From the NCBI GenBank assembly GCA_035772405.1, contig JAYKKM010000225.1:62001-126000 (forward strand): 64,000 nucleotides of DNA, written 5' to 3'. The stretch is from Chrysogorgia sp. JL179-B06 (lineage: Eukaryota > Cnidaria > Anthozoa > Scleralcyonacea > Chrysogorgiidae). Both the position numbers and the translations under genes were made by a program. The stretch's first letter is position 1, and each line of letters begins with the position of its first letter. Under the pieces are notes generated by a model. It had not been told where the DNA came from and made no database searches. It saw only the letters and a list, made by a program, of their open reading frames with translations. Positions 22,851 through 33,606 of this stretch are shown one piece after another.

Positions 22851-23440
22851 TTAAAGGGACACTCCACCCCAAAAAACAAGTGTTTATTAAATGAAAGTTC
22901 TTTGTCGCCTTACATGAGAATGGGTATTAGTTTTCATCTAATCTTTTTAGTTTTAGAAAAATTTGGCTTGGTTTATCGTATTTTTTTGTAAATTGAAGGC
23001 CGCCATTTTTGTTCTGATTGCGGGCGAATGCGGTCGCTCCCATTAATTTTTGACGTCATTGAGTGATAGAAACACTACACAAAGAAAGTCAAAGTGGTCT
23101 TAGTCTATTGTGCAGGATTTCTATTCACGCTATTGTGGAGGATTTCTTTTCAAAGTGTTTCTATCACTCAATGATGTCAAAAATTAATGGGAGCGACCGC
23201 ATTCGCCCGCAATCAGAACAAAAATGGCGGCCTTCAATTTACAAAAATACGATAAACAAAACCAAATTTCTTATACCAATTCTCATATAAGGCGACAAAG
23301 AACTTTCATTTAAGTAACACATGTTTTTATAAAACTAACATGTTTTTATAAAACTATAAAACTAATACTCATTCTCATATAATGAGACAAAGAACTTTCA
23401 TTTAAGGAACACATGTTTTGGGGGTGGAGTGTCCCTTTAA
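22851..23440. mobile_element. TTAA-bounded foldback MITE (copy 3)
   Basis: The ends are TTAAAGGGACACTCCACCCC and its complement. Most of the element is one long palindrome. GGCGAATGCGGTCGCTCCC near 23025 is exactly complementary to GGGAGCGACCGCATTCGCC near 23190. A small internal duplication of ACATGTTTTTATAAAACTA sits near the right end. It lies between IQUB exons 8 and 7. Confidence 0.85.
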
Positions 23441-23585
23441 TGGTGAACGATAAGCATTATTTGGTCTTACGAATCGTTGTGATAACCAAAAATGTACATC
23501 CAAAATGTTAATATTACAAGTTGTTGCATCCACGTTTTTTAAAGCTGTATACAATATAAAAATTAAACATTAAATATCTACAAAC

Positions 23586-23684
23586 CTTTCCCTCCCATTC
23601 AATCCTATTTTCTCGATCTTGCCGCAAATTGTTAACATAGTTCTTGGCTAACCATTTGCGCCAATGACATTGCAGTATAATAAC
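23586..23684 (-). CDS. IQUB: IQUB exon 7 (IQ motif)
   Basis: The acceptor TTATTGTATAG precedes GTTATTATA and the donor is AAG/GTTTGT. The product VIILQCHWRKWLAKNYVNNL has the IQ spacing (I-L-Q...R) and aligns with human VIVIQTYYRQWHAKIFVENL; this is the calmodulin-binding site of the family. It starts in phase 0, which conflicts with the phase left by exon 6. Confidence 0.93.
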
Positions 23685-23725
23685 CTATACAATAAAAATA
23701 TCGGCAAGCAATGAAGACTCCACAT

Positions 23726-23726
<1 letters not shown>

Positions 23727-23789
<63 letters not shown>
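23727..23789. repeat. 63-base T homopolymer
   Basis: An uninterrupted run of T on the plus strand (A on the transcribed strand of IQUB) starts about 43 bp upstream of the exon 7 acceptor. It may be the A-tail of a retroposed fragment, or simple slippage. Its length is likely to vary between reads. Confidence 0.9.
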
Positions 23790-23792
<3 letters not shown>

Positions 23793-25114
23793 AATCACCA
23801 AAGCCATAAGAGCACCAGTTAATTCGGACTTACTGAAACTTTAGCGGCTAACCTAATGGTGAATCACACAAAATCTGTTACGTATCATTATCAAGAGATA
23901 AATAGACCGTTTTCATAACAGCTGCATACTGTAAATATTCTTTTATATGCATCAAAATTTGTCCATCGCTTCGTTAGGAAGCAAAAGTTCTTTTGAATTG
24001 CATGCATACAGACGAGGCAAGTAAGGCTATAATTAAGATGCACATAACAGAATATTAAAACTGTATAGTATGAAAAACAGAAATAAGGGGCTGTTTATAA
24101 TATGGGGGCGGGGCGGGACGATTAAGCCGCGGGACAGGACGATTTTTATCCGAAGTTTATATGATGTTTCCAGGCGGGGGGAAATTGTACCTGGGACGTT
24201 TCACGCTCGAAGAAGACCAGCAAAATTCATCAACATGGAGGAAGCAATTACATAAAACAAAGCTACAAACCACACAATATCAGAGTAATCGATAGAGTAT
24301 GGCCTATTACTACCATTTGTAAGTTACCGTAAGGAGAAAAGATTTTAACGCATTTGTCCGCTCGTGAAGGTCCCACAGATATTACATAATATCGGGATTA
24401 GCACATATTTCGATGTATGGGCGCGCTTCCGGTACGGCGTACCATGCATAGGAATAATAATAAAGTAATGGGTACCAGTATGTTTGGATTGACAACTGCA
24501 GTTGAAACTTCATATAAGACAAAAACTGTCTATATTTGTATGATGCCGAAACAGAAAACATCTTTGCCCGCGCATCTTCGTAATTTCGTTCACAGTTTTC
24601 TATAATCCTGGATTAAACTATTCGCCTTTTTGAGCAACCGAAGTCTTGTAAACAGGTTACAAGATTACAACTAGAAGCTGGGAAATATTAGAGCTAGCGA
24701 AATAAAGAAGAACTACGAGTATACAAGCAGCCTAAAGGAGAACTACGCGTCGACGAGATGGACCAACGAACTATTATGACGAATTATACGAGCATCAAAT
24801 TTTTTTAGAGCTTGGGACTTCTCCCCTTCAGAAATACGGCCCAAATGTAGCGTCCCATACATGAAAGCTGGGTGTGATATACGCCCTAAAAGCTGGGCTA
24901 CTTCTCTGATGGTAGGGTTTGTGCACCAAAAGAGTTATCTTATAGCGATTTTGTTATTTTAGCTCTATTAGGTGTCACATTGTAGTGGAGTTTAATAATT
25001 AGCTCGGGCATTTGTCTGGGTGGACAATAAATCCCAATGCATCTATAATATTAACAGTGACCACAGCAAATTATCAAACTCAGAGCCTACAATATAAGAA
25101 TAAAATATTTTAAC
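23790..25114. other. IQUB intron 6 sequence without recognised genes
   Basis: Apart from short GC-richer patches (for example 24100-24200, GGGGCGGGGCGGGACG) I see no coding or repeat structure. An extra micro-exon here could explain the exon 6/7 phase conflict, but I could not identify one. Confidence 0.4.
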
Positions 25115-25214
25115 CTTTTTTAAAGATATTTTCGTGATGTTCATCTGCAGTAACATATTTACCGGGCCTGAGAATTTTGTCTGTCAAGTTGGAGACATGA
25201 CAACCTTCTTTTGT
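25115..25214 (-). CDS. IQUB: IQUB exon 6
   Basis: The acceptor TTTTTTGTTTAG precedes ACAAAAGAA. The product TKEGCHVSNLTDKILRPGKY then VTADEHHENIFKK matches human [32 protein letters not shown]. The only GT donor after the homology is AAAAAAG/GTTAAA, which leaves one extra base. Confidence 0.88.
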
Positions 25215-25748
25215 CTAAACAAAAAATGTAAACTTTTTGATCATTGAGAAGATGAGTGCCCGTGCGTCATGTATACCAGTGAAGGAACATCGCGAGAGGT
25301 CTATGGGTTTTTTAAGAATGAACCCCGAAATTGTAAACTATGAAATGTCCAAACGTCGTAGGACAAAACCTTTCTATGGGTATTTATAAAATAAGTCGCG
25401 CCTTACGCGCGCTGTGATTAGTCAGTAATATCAGGCTATGCAAACACGGTAGTGACGTCACAGCATATTTCGCAGTCTTATTTTATTAAAGAAATAGAAA
25501 ATGGACGCCCTGTGTTTATATAACCTGAGGCAAACACTCGAGAACTCACATTCTCCCAAACTCTCTCTCTCGTGTTTGAATCAGGCTATATAAACATTTC
25601 GTACCATGCACAAAGTTTTTATTAATCCTGGATCTAGCTATAATCGTCTTTTTAACAACTGGCACTGATGTATTTAAACATGCAACATAAAAAAACACAG
25701 GAATGTGTAACCATAGTGACTTATTGATCCTGACAATCCAGCTCTTAC

Positions 25749-25832
25749 CATTTGAGTAGACGTCGTGTTAGTTGTTTGTTGAAACTGGTTTTTCACATTT
25801 ACGGTCTGTGTGTCACGGTTAAAGCGCTCATT
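25749..25832 (-). CDS. IQUB: IQUB exon 5
   Basis: The acceptor TTTTCCCACAG precedes AATGAGCGC and the donor is ATG/GTAAGA. The product NERFNRDTQTVNVKNQFQQT then TNTTSTQM is almost identical to the human segment with CRDTQTV and QQTTNTTSTQM. Length is 84 bp, phase 0. Confidence 0.95.
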
Positions 25833-25937
25833 CTGTGGGAAAAGAATAATAACAAATAAATCTACATTTTATATCAAATGTTTCCAAAAATAAATACAGT
25901 ATATAGACTTGTAAAAGTAGTATGAACTTCTATGTAC

Positions 25938-26240
25938 TGTTTAATAAACGAGCAGCAGTGTTTTATAAAACACTGATAAAACACTGCTGCGAGTGTTTTA
26001 AACGGCTTCAAAAACGACCACCATTTGGTAAGTTCGTTGGCGTAGCGATTTTGAAAATAAATGTTGTATAAGCTGAGAAAATCAAAGATAAAGTTTATGT
26101 AAATCAGGACGAATCTTTATCATATTTAAAGACATGTAGTCTGCGTGAGGACAGAGTCTGCTTTCGCAGACTAAAAGACATGATACGGTCATGATTTTTC
26201 TTTGTGTTTTCCTTATGAATTATTAATGAGTTTTTGAAAA
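25938..26240. mobile_element. hairpin-headed element (CGAG family)
   Basis: A hairpin with arms around CAGCAGTGTTTTATAAAACA and CACTGCTG has CGAG at 25949 and 25990, both in direct orientation. The body carries TTTATGTAAATCAGGACGAA and ends near ATGAATTATTAATGAG. The same body, inverted, occurs at 29770-30040. Confidence 0.6.
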
Positions 26241-26944
26241 GATACGTTATTCATGATGAAGTAAACTTCGGCTCGCGTAGCGGCGTCGGCCCTGGCGCGA
26301 GGGAGCTAATCTCGACTAACGTTTATTTGTCGAAATCGGTAACCTAAACCCCGCAAAATGCTTTTGGATATCAGTAATTTTACCCGAAGTATGAGCGTAT
26401 GGACGAGCAAAAGACTGGGACGGTTGCTAACCGGATATATCATTTGCATAATTCCTTAATATTTCGACATGACAACGTTAACGCGGCGATTTACACGCGC
26501 CTGCGCAGTGTAGAACAGAAAGACAGTTAGGCAATATCACGCCTCCTGATTTGTTGACGTATTGGTGTGTATAGCAACGAGCAAACAGTATCTCGAGTGG
26601 GGTTTTGGGGATGTCAAAACAAAAATCGTGTTGCCTTCTGTGCCCCCCGTGTGGGGAAATTTGTCCACGATGGTGGATAGGTGGACGATGTGCCAGAAAT
26701 ATGACGAGTTTTTAATCCGAAATTATACACAATGTTGTATATTAACATGTACTACAAACACGTTTTCTCCATGAATATACATAATAATATTTCCAGACTT
26801 GGTATTTTTCTTAAAATCGCGACAATTTAACGATTGTTCACCGAAGTGGAGGTGAATAGTGGTACATATACCAAAACAAGTTGATAAAAATTAGGGTTTA
26901 GTTTTAATTTAGTTTCAAAGCTCTCAGGGGTAACGTTCCATATT

Positions 26945-27503
26945 TTAAAGTGCCTATGCAATGAAAATTTCGTTGTAAAATCGCTCTTTTGTTTGAATGA
27001 ACTCTTGAAACTAAAAGACTAACCATTTACAACTTTTTCATCATCTCACTTCACTCTAGAGATAATGTTGACGATTTTGTTTAATATGTAAATGATCATA
27101 CTTATGACATCACAATGCATAATGCCTTATTGAAAATGCTTATAGATATCCTTGAGAAAAATTAATGAAATTCACTTGAAATACAGGTGCATGTGCAAAT
27201 GATCCAGTTTTTAATACCGACGTTCAATGACACGCAAATAGTGCATAATCATCAACAACGATTCCATGTGAAATGTGGACATTGTAAAAGATATGCAGAA
27301 GTGGGAGGTTTGTTCAATAAGTCATTATGCATTGTGATGTCATAAGTAGTTATCATTTACATAACTTAAACAAATCTTAATATCTCAAGAGTGAAGTGAG
27401 AAATGAAAAAGTTGTAAATCGGGTTAGTCTTTATAGTTTCAAGAGTTCTTTCAAACAAAAGAGTTATTTTACAACTGAATTTTTCATTGCATAGGCACTT
27501 TAA
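26945..27503. mobile_element. TTAA-bounded foldback MITE (copy 4)
   Basis: The ends read TTAAAGTGCCTATGCAATGA and its complement. Long inner arms pair, for example CTTATGACATCACAATGCAT near 27100 with ATGCATTGTGATGTCATAAG near 27328. It lies in IQUB intron 4 and has no ORF. Confidence 0.85.
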
Positions 27504-28545
27504 GTTGTTTACCAGTTTTGACAGCTACCTGTCATTTCGAATAGCCTTTTCAAACTGGATCAAAGCATGGCAAAAGACCAGTGGAATAGTGGATTGTAGC
27601 CCAAATGTAAGATTTAAATACTGTAAACAGTTCAGTCAGTGCAATGCTTCATGTTTTTTAGTGATTGTATTTTTCTTACATTTGTAAATATTTCCTTTGT
27701 TTTTTTTGTGGTATAAAAGCGGATGTATGTTTCCCAGATCATTCGCTTAGTATTCAATTCAATAAAACAACAAATGTGATTCGGTAACCCGCCAGTTTCT
27801 TCGAATGTGAATTTTATATAAATATACCAAAATCAACGGGACAAAAACGTCAAAAAGTTAAAAAGTCTAAAAACCACCAAACGTAATTTTCGACTACAAT
27901 GTCATCTTCAGGGTTCAAACTCTGCTTAACCGAAAAATCTTATATAATTTTCCCAAAATACAACCTACTGAACAAACGAAAAGAACTCCTATCAAGTTGG
28001 CGCCATATGAACAAACACCTAGTAAGAAACACCGCCTGATAATTAACGCTTCAAGTATCGCTAAACTGTATATAAACTCACCAGTTTGAGAGTATAGAAT
28101 TCATTAGTTGTCCAAGGCATGAAACACGGTGTAATGATATGTTGTATATAAATGTATATTAGATATATGTTAGATATATTGAGAGTATTGGACCTGTCAT
28201 TGCACCTTCGACAAGTCCTCCCTACTGCTCAGTCTGTTTCAAGCTGATCGACTGTAAAAATTACAATGATGATTCATTAGCATTTTCCCCATCTCATTAA
28301 TTATTAGTTGAGTAATTAGATTAGATTAGATTAAGTGATTTTCTGTCGTATAGTTCTTTCTCCTTCTCCCAGTTTTCTGCTTTCAGTTCAGTTAACATTT
28401 TTTTATTTCTCGTTAAACATCTGTGCCTAACCATCTGCCTTCTTTTAGTGTTGGCATACATACATTTTCAGACCAAATTTAGACCGTAATTGGATAATGC
28501 AAAAATTCAACTTCAACCAGCCAGTTTTCTGCTTTTCAGATAGAA
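27504..28545. other. intronic stretch without recognised genes
   Basis: It contains a degenerate hammerhead-like motif on the minus strand near 27890-27925 (CTGAAGATGAC...GTCGAAAA) and short direct repeats of TTAGATATAT near 28150. No coding frame is supported. Confidence 0.4.
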
Positions 28546-28740
28546 GTTGCATTTTTCGCAACTGGTCCCTGGTTTTGGTACTTAAAATATATGTATTCCA
28601 AACACTCGAAATTTTCCTTCACCATACAATCCTTTCAACATGTAGTTTGATCGAAAGTGAAATGCCAATATGATAAGTGAAATACCCAGATCTTATATAC
28701 CTATAATATAGGCATTACCACCACCATATATACAGAACTC
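28546..28740 (+). repeat. headless copy of the tRNA-like-headed repeat family
   Basis: It contains the family body GCATTTTTCGCAACTGGTCC, then CACTCGAAATTTTCCTTCAC, CATGTAGTTTGATCG and the end ACCACCACCATATATACAG. The tRNA-like head found in other copies is missing here. Confidence 0.7.
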
Positions 28741-29205
28741 ATTAATTATTACTTTGTTTATCTCCCATGCATTTGATTGGCTACTTTCTACTTGTGACAC
28801 CCTTTTGGCATATATATATATATAAGCCATATTTATTTTATTTCATCTCGTCTGACCCTGATGAAGGGCTCCGCTCGAAACTTCAGTATCTCGTCACTAA
28901 ATTCTTGGCAGTTTACCACCTTTTCACTTTAAATTTGCTATTTTGCTACCCGCCGCGTGAAAGCAAAACAAGCGCCTGCGTATGAGGCTGACTTTTTTAC
29001 CCGTACTAACCCTACCCAACAGGGCTTTACTTCAAACCTCAATAATGAAGGGCAACGCGTTTACTGCACATGTCACTCGTGCACCCTTAATACTTCAAAA
29101 CATTAATAAGAACCCTTAATTTGGTACTTCAAAACATTAGTTTCATTTCCTCGCAGTATTTTGGCAGTCAACTATACCTCAGTTCCTTTTGTATTTTACG
29201 TAATA

Positions 29206-29344
29206 GTTCTAACACGAGTAAGCGTTCTTCCTCTGATTTCTAAATACGGACAAGCCGGTTGAAAATACGAGGCGAAGCCGAGTTGTTTTGACCGGTTTGT
29301 CCGTATTTAGACAGCAGAGGATGGACAATTACGAGTGTTAGAAC
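29206..29344. repeat. nested hairpin with four direct CGAG blocks
   Basis: The outer arms GTTCTAACA and TGTTAGAAC, and long inner arms including GACAAGCCGG and CCGGTTTGTC, surround the tip GCGAAGC. CGAG lies at 29215, 29268, 29279 and 29332, always in the same orientation. The order is X-CGAG-Y-CGAG-tip-CGAG-Y'-CGAG-X'. Confidence 0.8.
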
Positions 29345-29479
29345 TTACTTCTCAAACGAATCCATATTTGGATTCCATAAATCCAAACGAATCCATGAAC
29401 GAATCCATAAATCCAAATTTGGCCGTAATCTTCCTCTTATTTCTAAATACTCATTAAATATTGATTTATTTTGAATTTT

Positions 29480-29793
29480 CATCATGAATTATTAATGAGT
29501 TTGAGAAGTAATAGATCAAACACGAGAAAGAGTGTTTCATCCGATATCCAGTCCCCGAAAAGTAGGTTGAAAAACGAGGCGATAGCCGAGTTTTTTAACC
29601 GAATTCGAGGTGACTGGATAGAGGATGGAACACTCTTTCGAGTGTTTGATCTTACATCTTGAACGAATCGGTATTTTAAGAGAAATTTGAGGTGGAAATT
29701 GTCAAAATCCTATGCTAATTAAGACCAGGTATCCAGATGTCCGTCTCGGTACTGATTTCCTTTGTTTTCGGCTCATGAATTATTAATGAGTTT
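29480..29793 (+). mobile_element. hairpin-headed element (CGAG family) with its conserved tail
   Basis: A hairpin at 29515-29650 has arms ATCAAACA and TGTTTGAT, CGAG at 29523, 29575, 29587 and 29639, and tip GCGATAGC. The tail to 29793 carries TACTGATTTCC, TTGTTTTCGGCTCATGAATT and ATTAATGAG. The same tail, inverted, lies at 37197-37330, and CTCATGAATTATTAATGAG recurs at 46463. Confidence 0.7.
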
Positions 29794-30040
29794 GAGATAT
29801 ACATTTCAAAAACTCATTGAGGAAAATCATGACCTTATCGTATCTTTATATGTGATAAAGATTCATCCTGATTTACATAAACTTTTCCTTCGATTTTCAC
29901 GGCGAAAATTGCTTGAATCACTGAAATAGTTGGTAAATATGGTTATTTAGATGCAGTCGTTTTTGAAGCCGTTCAAAACAATCACAACAGTGTTTTATCG
30001 GTTCTAAAACACTGCCGCTCGTGTTTTAAACTATACGTAT
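29770..30040 (-). mobile_element. inverted relative of the 25.9 kb hairpin element
   Basis: From CTCATGAATTATTAATGAG it shares GATTCATCCTGATTTACATA and GTCGTTTTTGAAGCCG with the inverse of 25938-26240. It ends in a CTCG-containing hairpin (AAAACACTGCCGCTCG) immediately before IQUB exon 4. It abuts the preceding element through the same tail motif. Confidence 0.6.
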
Positions 30041-30057
30041 AGTTTTCATTGACTTAC

Positions 30058-30209
30058 TGGAGATGGAATTCGTTTCTTAAGAACTGTTTGCATAGATGCA
30101 TTGTTGTACTCAACACCAGTTAATCTATGACGAAATCCACCAAGAAAAGGCTTCTTGTGTTTTTCCTGAATAACTTGAACTTTCACTTCATTTACCAAAC
30201 CTTCAAATT
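30058..30209 (-). CDS. IQUB: IQUB exon 4
   Basis: The acceptor CAATTATTATAG precedes AATTTGAAGG and the donor is CCA/GTAAGT. The product FEGLVNEVKVQVIQEKHK, then [20 protein letters not shown] and TVLKKRIPSP, matches human [30 protein letters not shown]. Length is 152 bp. A mobile element lies only about 20 bp beyond the donor. Confidence 0.96.
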
Positions 30210-30822
30210 CTATAATAATTGAACAACTTAGTTTGAAGAATTGCATATTTTTGTGCCAGATAAAGATTTTTGCATTTGTCATGACTGCAATCACTGTCAA
30301 AATTGTTGGAACAACCCCATTTGAAAGGCTTCACACACCCACCCCCCTCTCCATACTGTTGTAACATAATGTTGTAAACTGGCAAATATTGATATTTCTC
30401 GAGCGAACATTTCCCTTACCTTCTTAAGCTTTTAAAACAACATTGAATTGGGGGAGTGGGGGTGAAATGAAAAGTTTTATGTTTATATATGCCTTATTTA
30501 CATGGCAAAATGCATTCGCGTTCAAGCGTTCCAACTAATTTTGTCAATGATTGATAATGTAAAACTTAATTTCCACTAATACATATAGTGTAGCTATGTA
30601 TGTAAACTGTATAACTACAAGAATAAATATGAAAACTGTTAAGTTCTCAAAAGAACTGGATATAATATGAAAAAGAGAAATAAGAGAACTTCAATATGTC
30701 GAAAATACTTAAGTAAAAGTACTTATGAAATATTTTTCAACTGTAACGCTGCATTTCCCCCTTATAATCCTGCGAAGACAACAGTACTCAGTTAGCAGTG
30801 TTCGTGCAAATTAAGTTATTAC

Positions 30823-31017
30823 CTGAATCAATTTTGACAGTAAGTATTTCTGGCATTCTATATGGAGCAGCTTGTTTTAGTGGCTGTACTGTTGTCGAGG
30901 CATCGTTTAACTTTAATGGAGCATTAACTGGATCGACAGATTGTACTTCAATGTGTACAAGCTGCAGAGGGTTTACACCAAGAGTGGATAATGTCGTGTT
31001 ATCACTCAGAAGATTAC
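30823..31017 (-). CDS. IQUB: IQUB exon 3 (end of ubiquitin-like fold)
   Basis: The acceptor CCATTTTTCAG precedes GTAATCTT and the donor is TCAG/GTAATA. The product NLLSDNTTLSTLGVNPLQLV then HIEVQSVDPV is the second half of a ubiquitin-like domain, followed by a linker and PEILTVKIDS. Phase agrees on both sides. Length is 195 bp. Confidence 0.92.
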
Positions 31018-32070
31018 CTGAAAAATGGAGCATTTCATTCAAATTTGCTTTTTACAGCATTCATTCACAGCACGAGGGTCAACCAGTTAATTGCAAAATA
31101 ATTTACAATCATGTAGATTAATATAATAAATTATGCTAAATTAATAAATGAGCATTTTGTCACACAAGATAAGAAAATTATACTCATAATACTTGTGCAT
31201 ACAGTGGAGTCGTGGAGTTATTTACACAGAGACTAAAACACTAGTAAAATCCATAAAATCCATGGAAGCGAAATTGCGGAGCGTTTTATATTCTGTGTGT
31301 GACTCGTTCGTTCGTTCGTGAGGAATCAACAATAAGCGATATTTGGGACGCGACATTTTTAACGAACGCCACAGGGCACCGCACTTTGCACTGTGTCTGG
31401 TTTAACTATATATACAACTGGAATGTCTCGCTTCAATCACCGTTTAGTCTTCACTGCATGAACAATTTCGTAAGAAAATTTCTACATGGAACTCTTAATA
31501 AGGAGTGGATTTTCAGTCATAGTGATTATTCTTCTGTCTGTAATCCATTACTTTGTCTGCTCATGCATTGAAACAATTCTGTTCACAGAGTTACTGTAGT
31601 TGATACATCACTCAAAATTCGCTGTAAATAATTGGGTCGTTCTCTCTTTTATACCAAATAATTTTTTTTTAGTAATTATGTCGTTTTATAATTCTATAAG
31701 TAGTTATTACTATCTGATGCATAACAACTACAATCAGTAGTCATATGTACGCATTACGTACCTATTTTATTATTTATCACCTTTGTGGCATCATATGAAA
31801 CAGGGGTTGATAACATTTGCCCTCAATCAGTTGAATACTTCTCAAGTTCTCAATAATAGTTACATTCTACCAGGTGAACTACCGAGAGTTTTAGTAACGA
31901 AGTATTGACGTTTCGAGCGGAACATTTCTTCAGAGTAAGATCATCATAGTGAGTATTAAAGGGTTAATATTGAAGTGAAAAATAAGTTTGGCAAAAATAT
32001 TCTTATTTGAAAGAACTTTAATTTGTAATTATAGAGATTGATATTCATATAGCTATCTCATATCTAATAT
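31018..32070. other. IQUB intron 2 sequence without recognised genes
   Basis: A degenerate hammerhead-like motif occurs on the minus strand near 31905-31940 (CTGAAGA...GCTCGAAACGTC). The palindrome GTACGCATTACGTAC near 31747 recurs as GTACGCACTGCGTAC near 36595. No coding frame is credible. Confidence 0.4.
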
Positions 32071-32074
32071 ACAA

Positions 32075-32235
32075 TACGAGTTCTGTATATATGGTGGTGG
32101 TAATGCCGGGATAAGATTCTGGTTATATTATACTGTTGGTAATATTTAGCATTTCACTCGATCAAACTACATGCTGAAAGGATTTATGGTGAATGGATGT
32201 ATTCCAACACTCGAAATTTTCCTTCACCATAAATC

Positions 32236-32238
<3 letters not shown>
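32075..32238 (-). repeat. partial copy of the tRNA-headed repeat, fused to an inverted fragment
   Basis: Read on the minus strand it covers the distal body (CATGTAGTTTGATCG and GGTGGTGGTAATGCC on the plus strand). Around 32190-32205 it flips into the opposite orientation, giving CTCGAAATTTTCCTTCACC on the plus strand just before the AT microsatellite. Confidence 0.6.
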
Positions 32239-32808
<570 letters not shown>

Positions 32809-32835
<27 letters not shown>

Positions 32836-33060
32836 AGATTCTGGGTATATTATAGGTAATATTTGGCATTTCACTCGATCAAACTACATGTTGAAAGGAT
32901 TTATGGTGAAGGAAAATTTCGAGTGTTGGAATACATACATTTTAAGACCAAACCGGGACCAGTTGCGAAAAATGCAACTTTAAGGCCTTCCGGCTGGGAA
33001 TTGAACCCGGTCTTAAAATGTATGTATTCCAACACTCGAAATTTTCCTTCACTTTCCTTA
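32809..33060 (-). repeat. second tRNA-headed repeat copy, in tandem and truncated
   Basis: The end motif ACCACCACCATATATACAG and the body repeat directly after the previous copy with very high identity. It stops inside the B-box region near 33009, where the sequence turns into an inverted fragment (CTCGAAATTTTCCTTCAC). Confidence 0.7.
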
Positions 33061-33511
33061 TATAATTCTTAGAGAACAAGTGTTATTTCCTTTTAATACT
33101 TTTTCAATCAATTTTACGCGTTCATAAATACCCCTAAATTTTACTACGAAGCGAGAAAACTGGTGTTTGTAAATATCAAAATCCAAACATTCCGGATGTG
33201 ATTTTTTACTAGGGGTATTTTTTTTAAATACCCCTATGCAATGGTTATTATATAGTTATTATAATTAAATTGTCCTGCAGCATTTCTCAACGACTTGATT
33301 GCTAAATATGTTACGGTATCAACTTTCATAAAAAATGTGCAACAGCGATTACAAAGAGCACAAAAACAATTTCATTAACTTTCAGACACCTTATAGACTC
33401 GAGAACAAATGCAGTAGTAGGATGAGGCGGTTAATCAATAAACCGGAAAAAACGATGTTTTTCTAAACCGATTTATATAGATGTTGCTTCGAGCGAAAAG
33501 CTAGCGAAAAA

Positions 33512-33606
33512 CCAACCTCGTACCCAGGGTCTTATCTCCGCAACGCCCCCCCCCCCCCCCGCCGGGCGGGTGGCGAGCGGAGATAAGGCCCTGGGAACGA
33601 GGTTGG
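33512..33606. mobile_element. foldback MITE with CCAACCTCGTACCCAGGG ends
   Basis: The two ends are complementary apart from a few changes and enclose a run of C. CGAAAAA on both sides looks like a 7-bp target duplication. Partial copies start at about 36641 (CAACCTCGTACCCAGGGTCT) and near 54797 (CCAACCTCGTACCAAGG), so the family is dispersed. Confidence 0.8.

Noticed and set aside
31299..31571. Plus-strand 90-codon frame as a gene inside IQUB intron 2
   Set aside because: No domain, repeat or splice evidence; length is within chance for this stretch.
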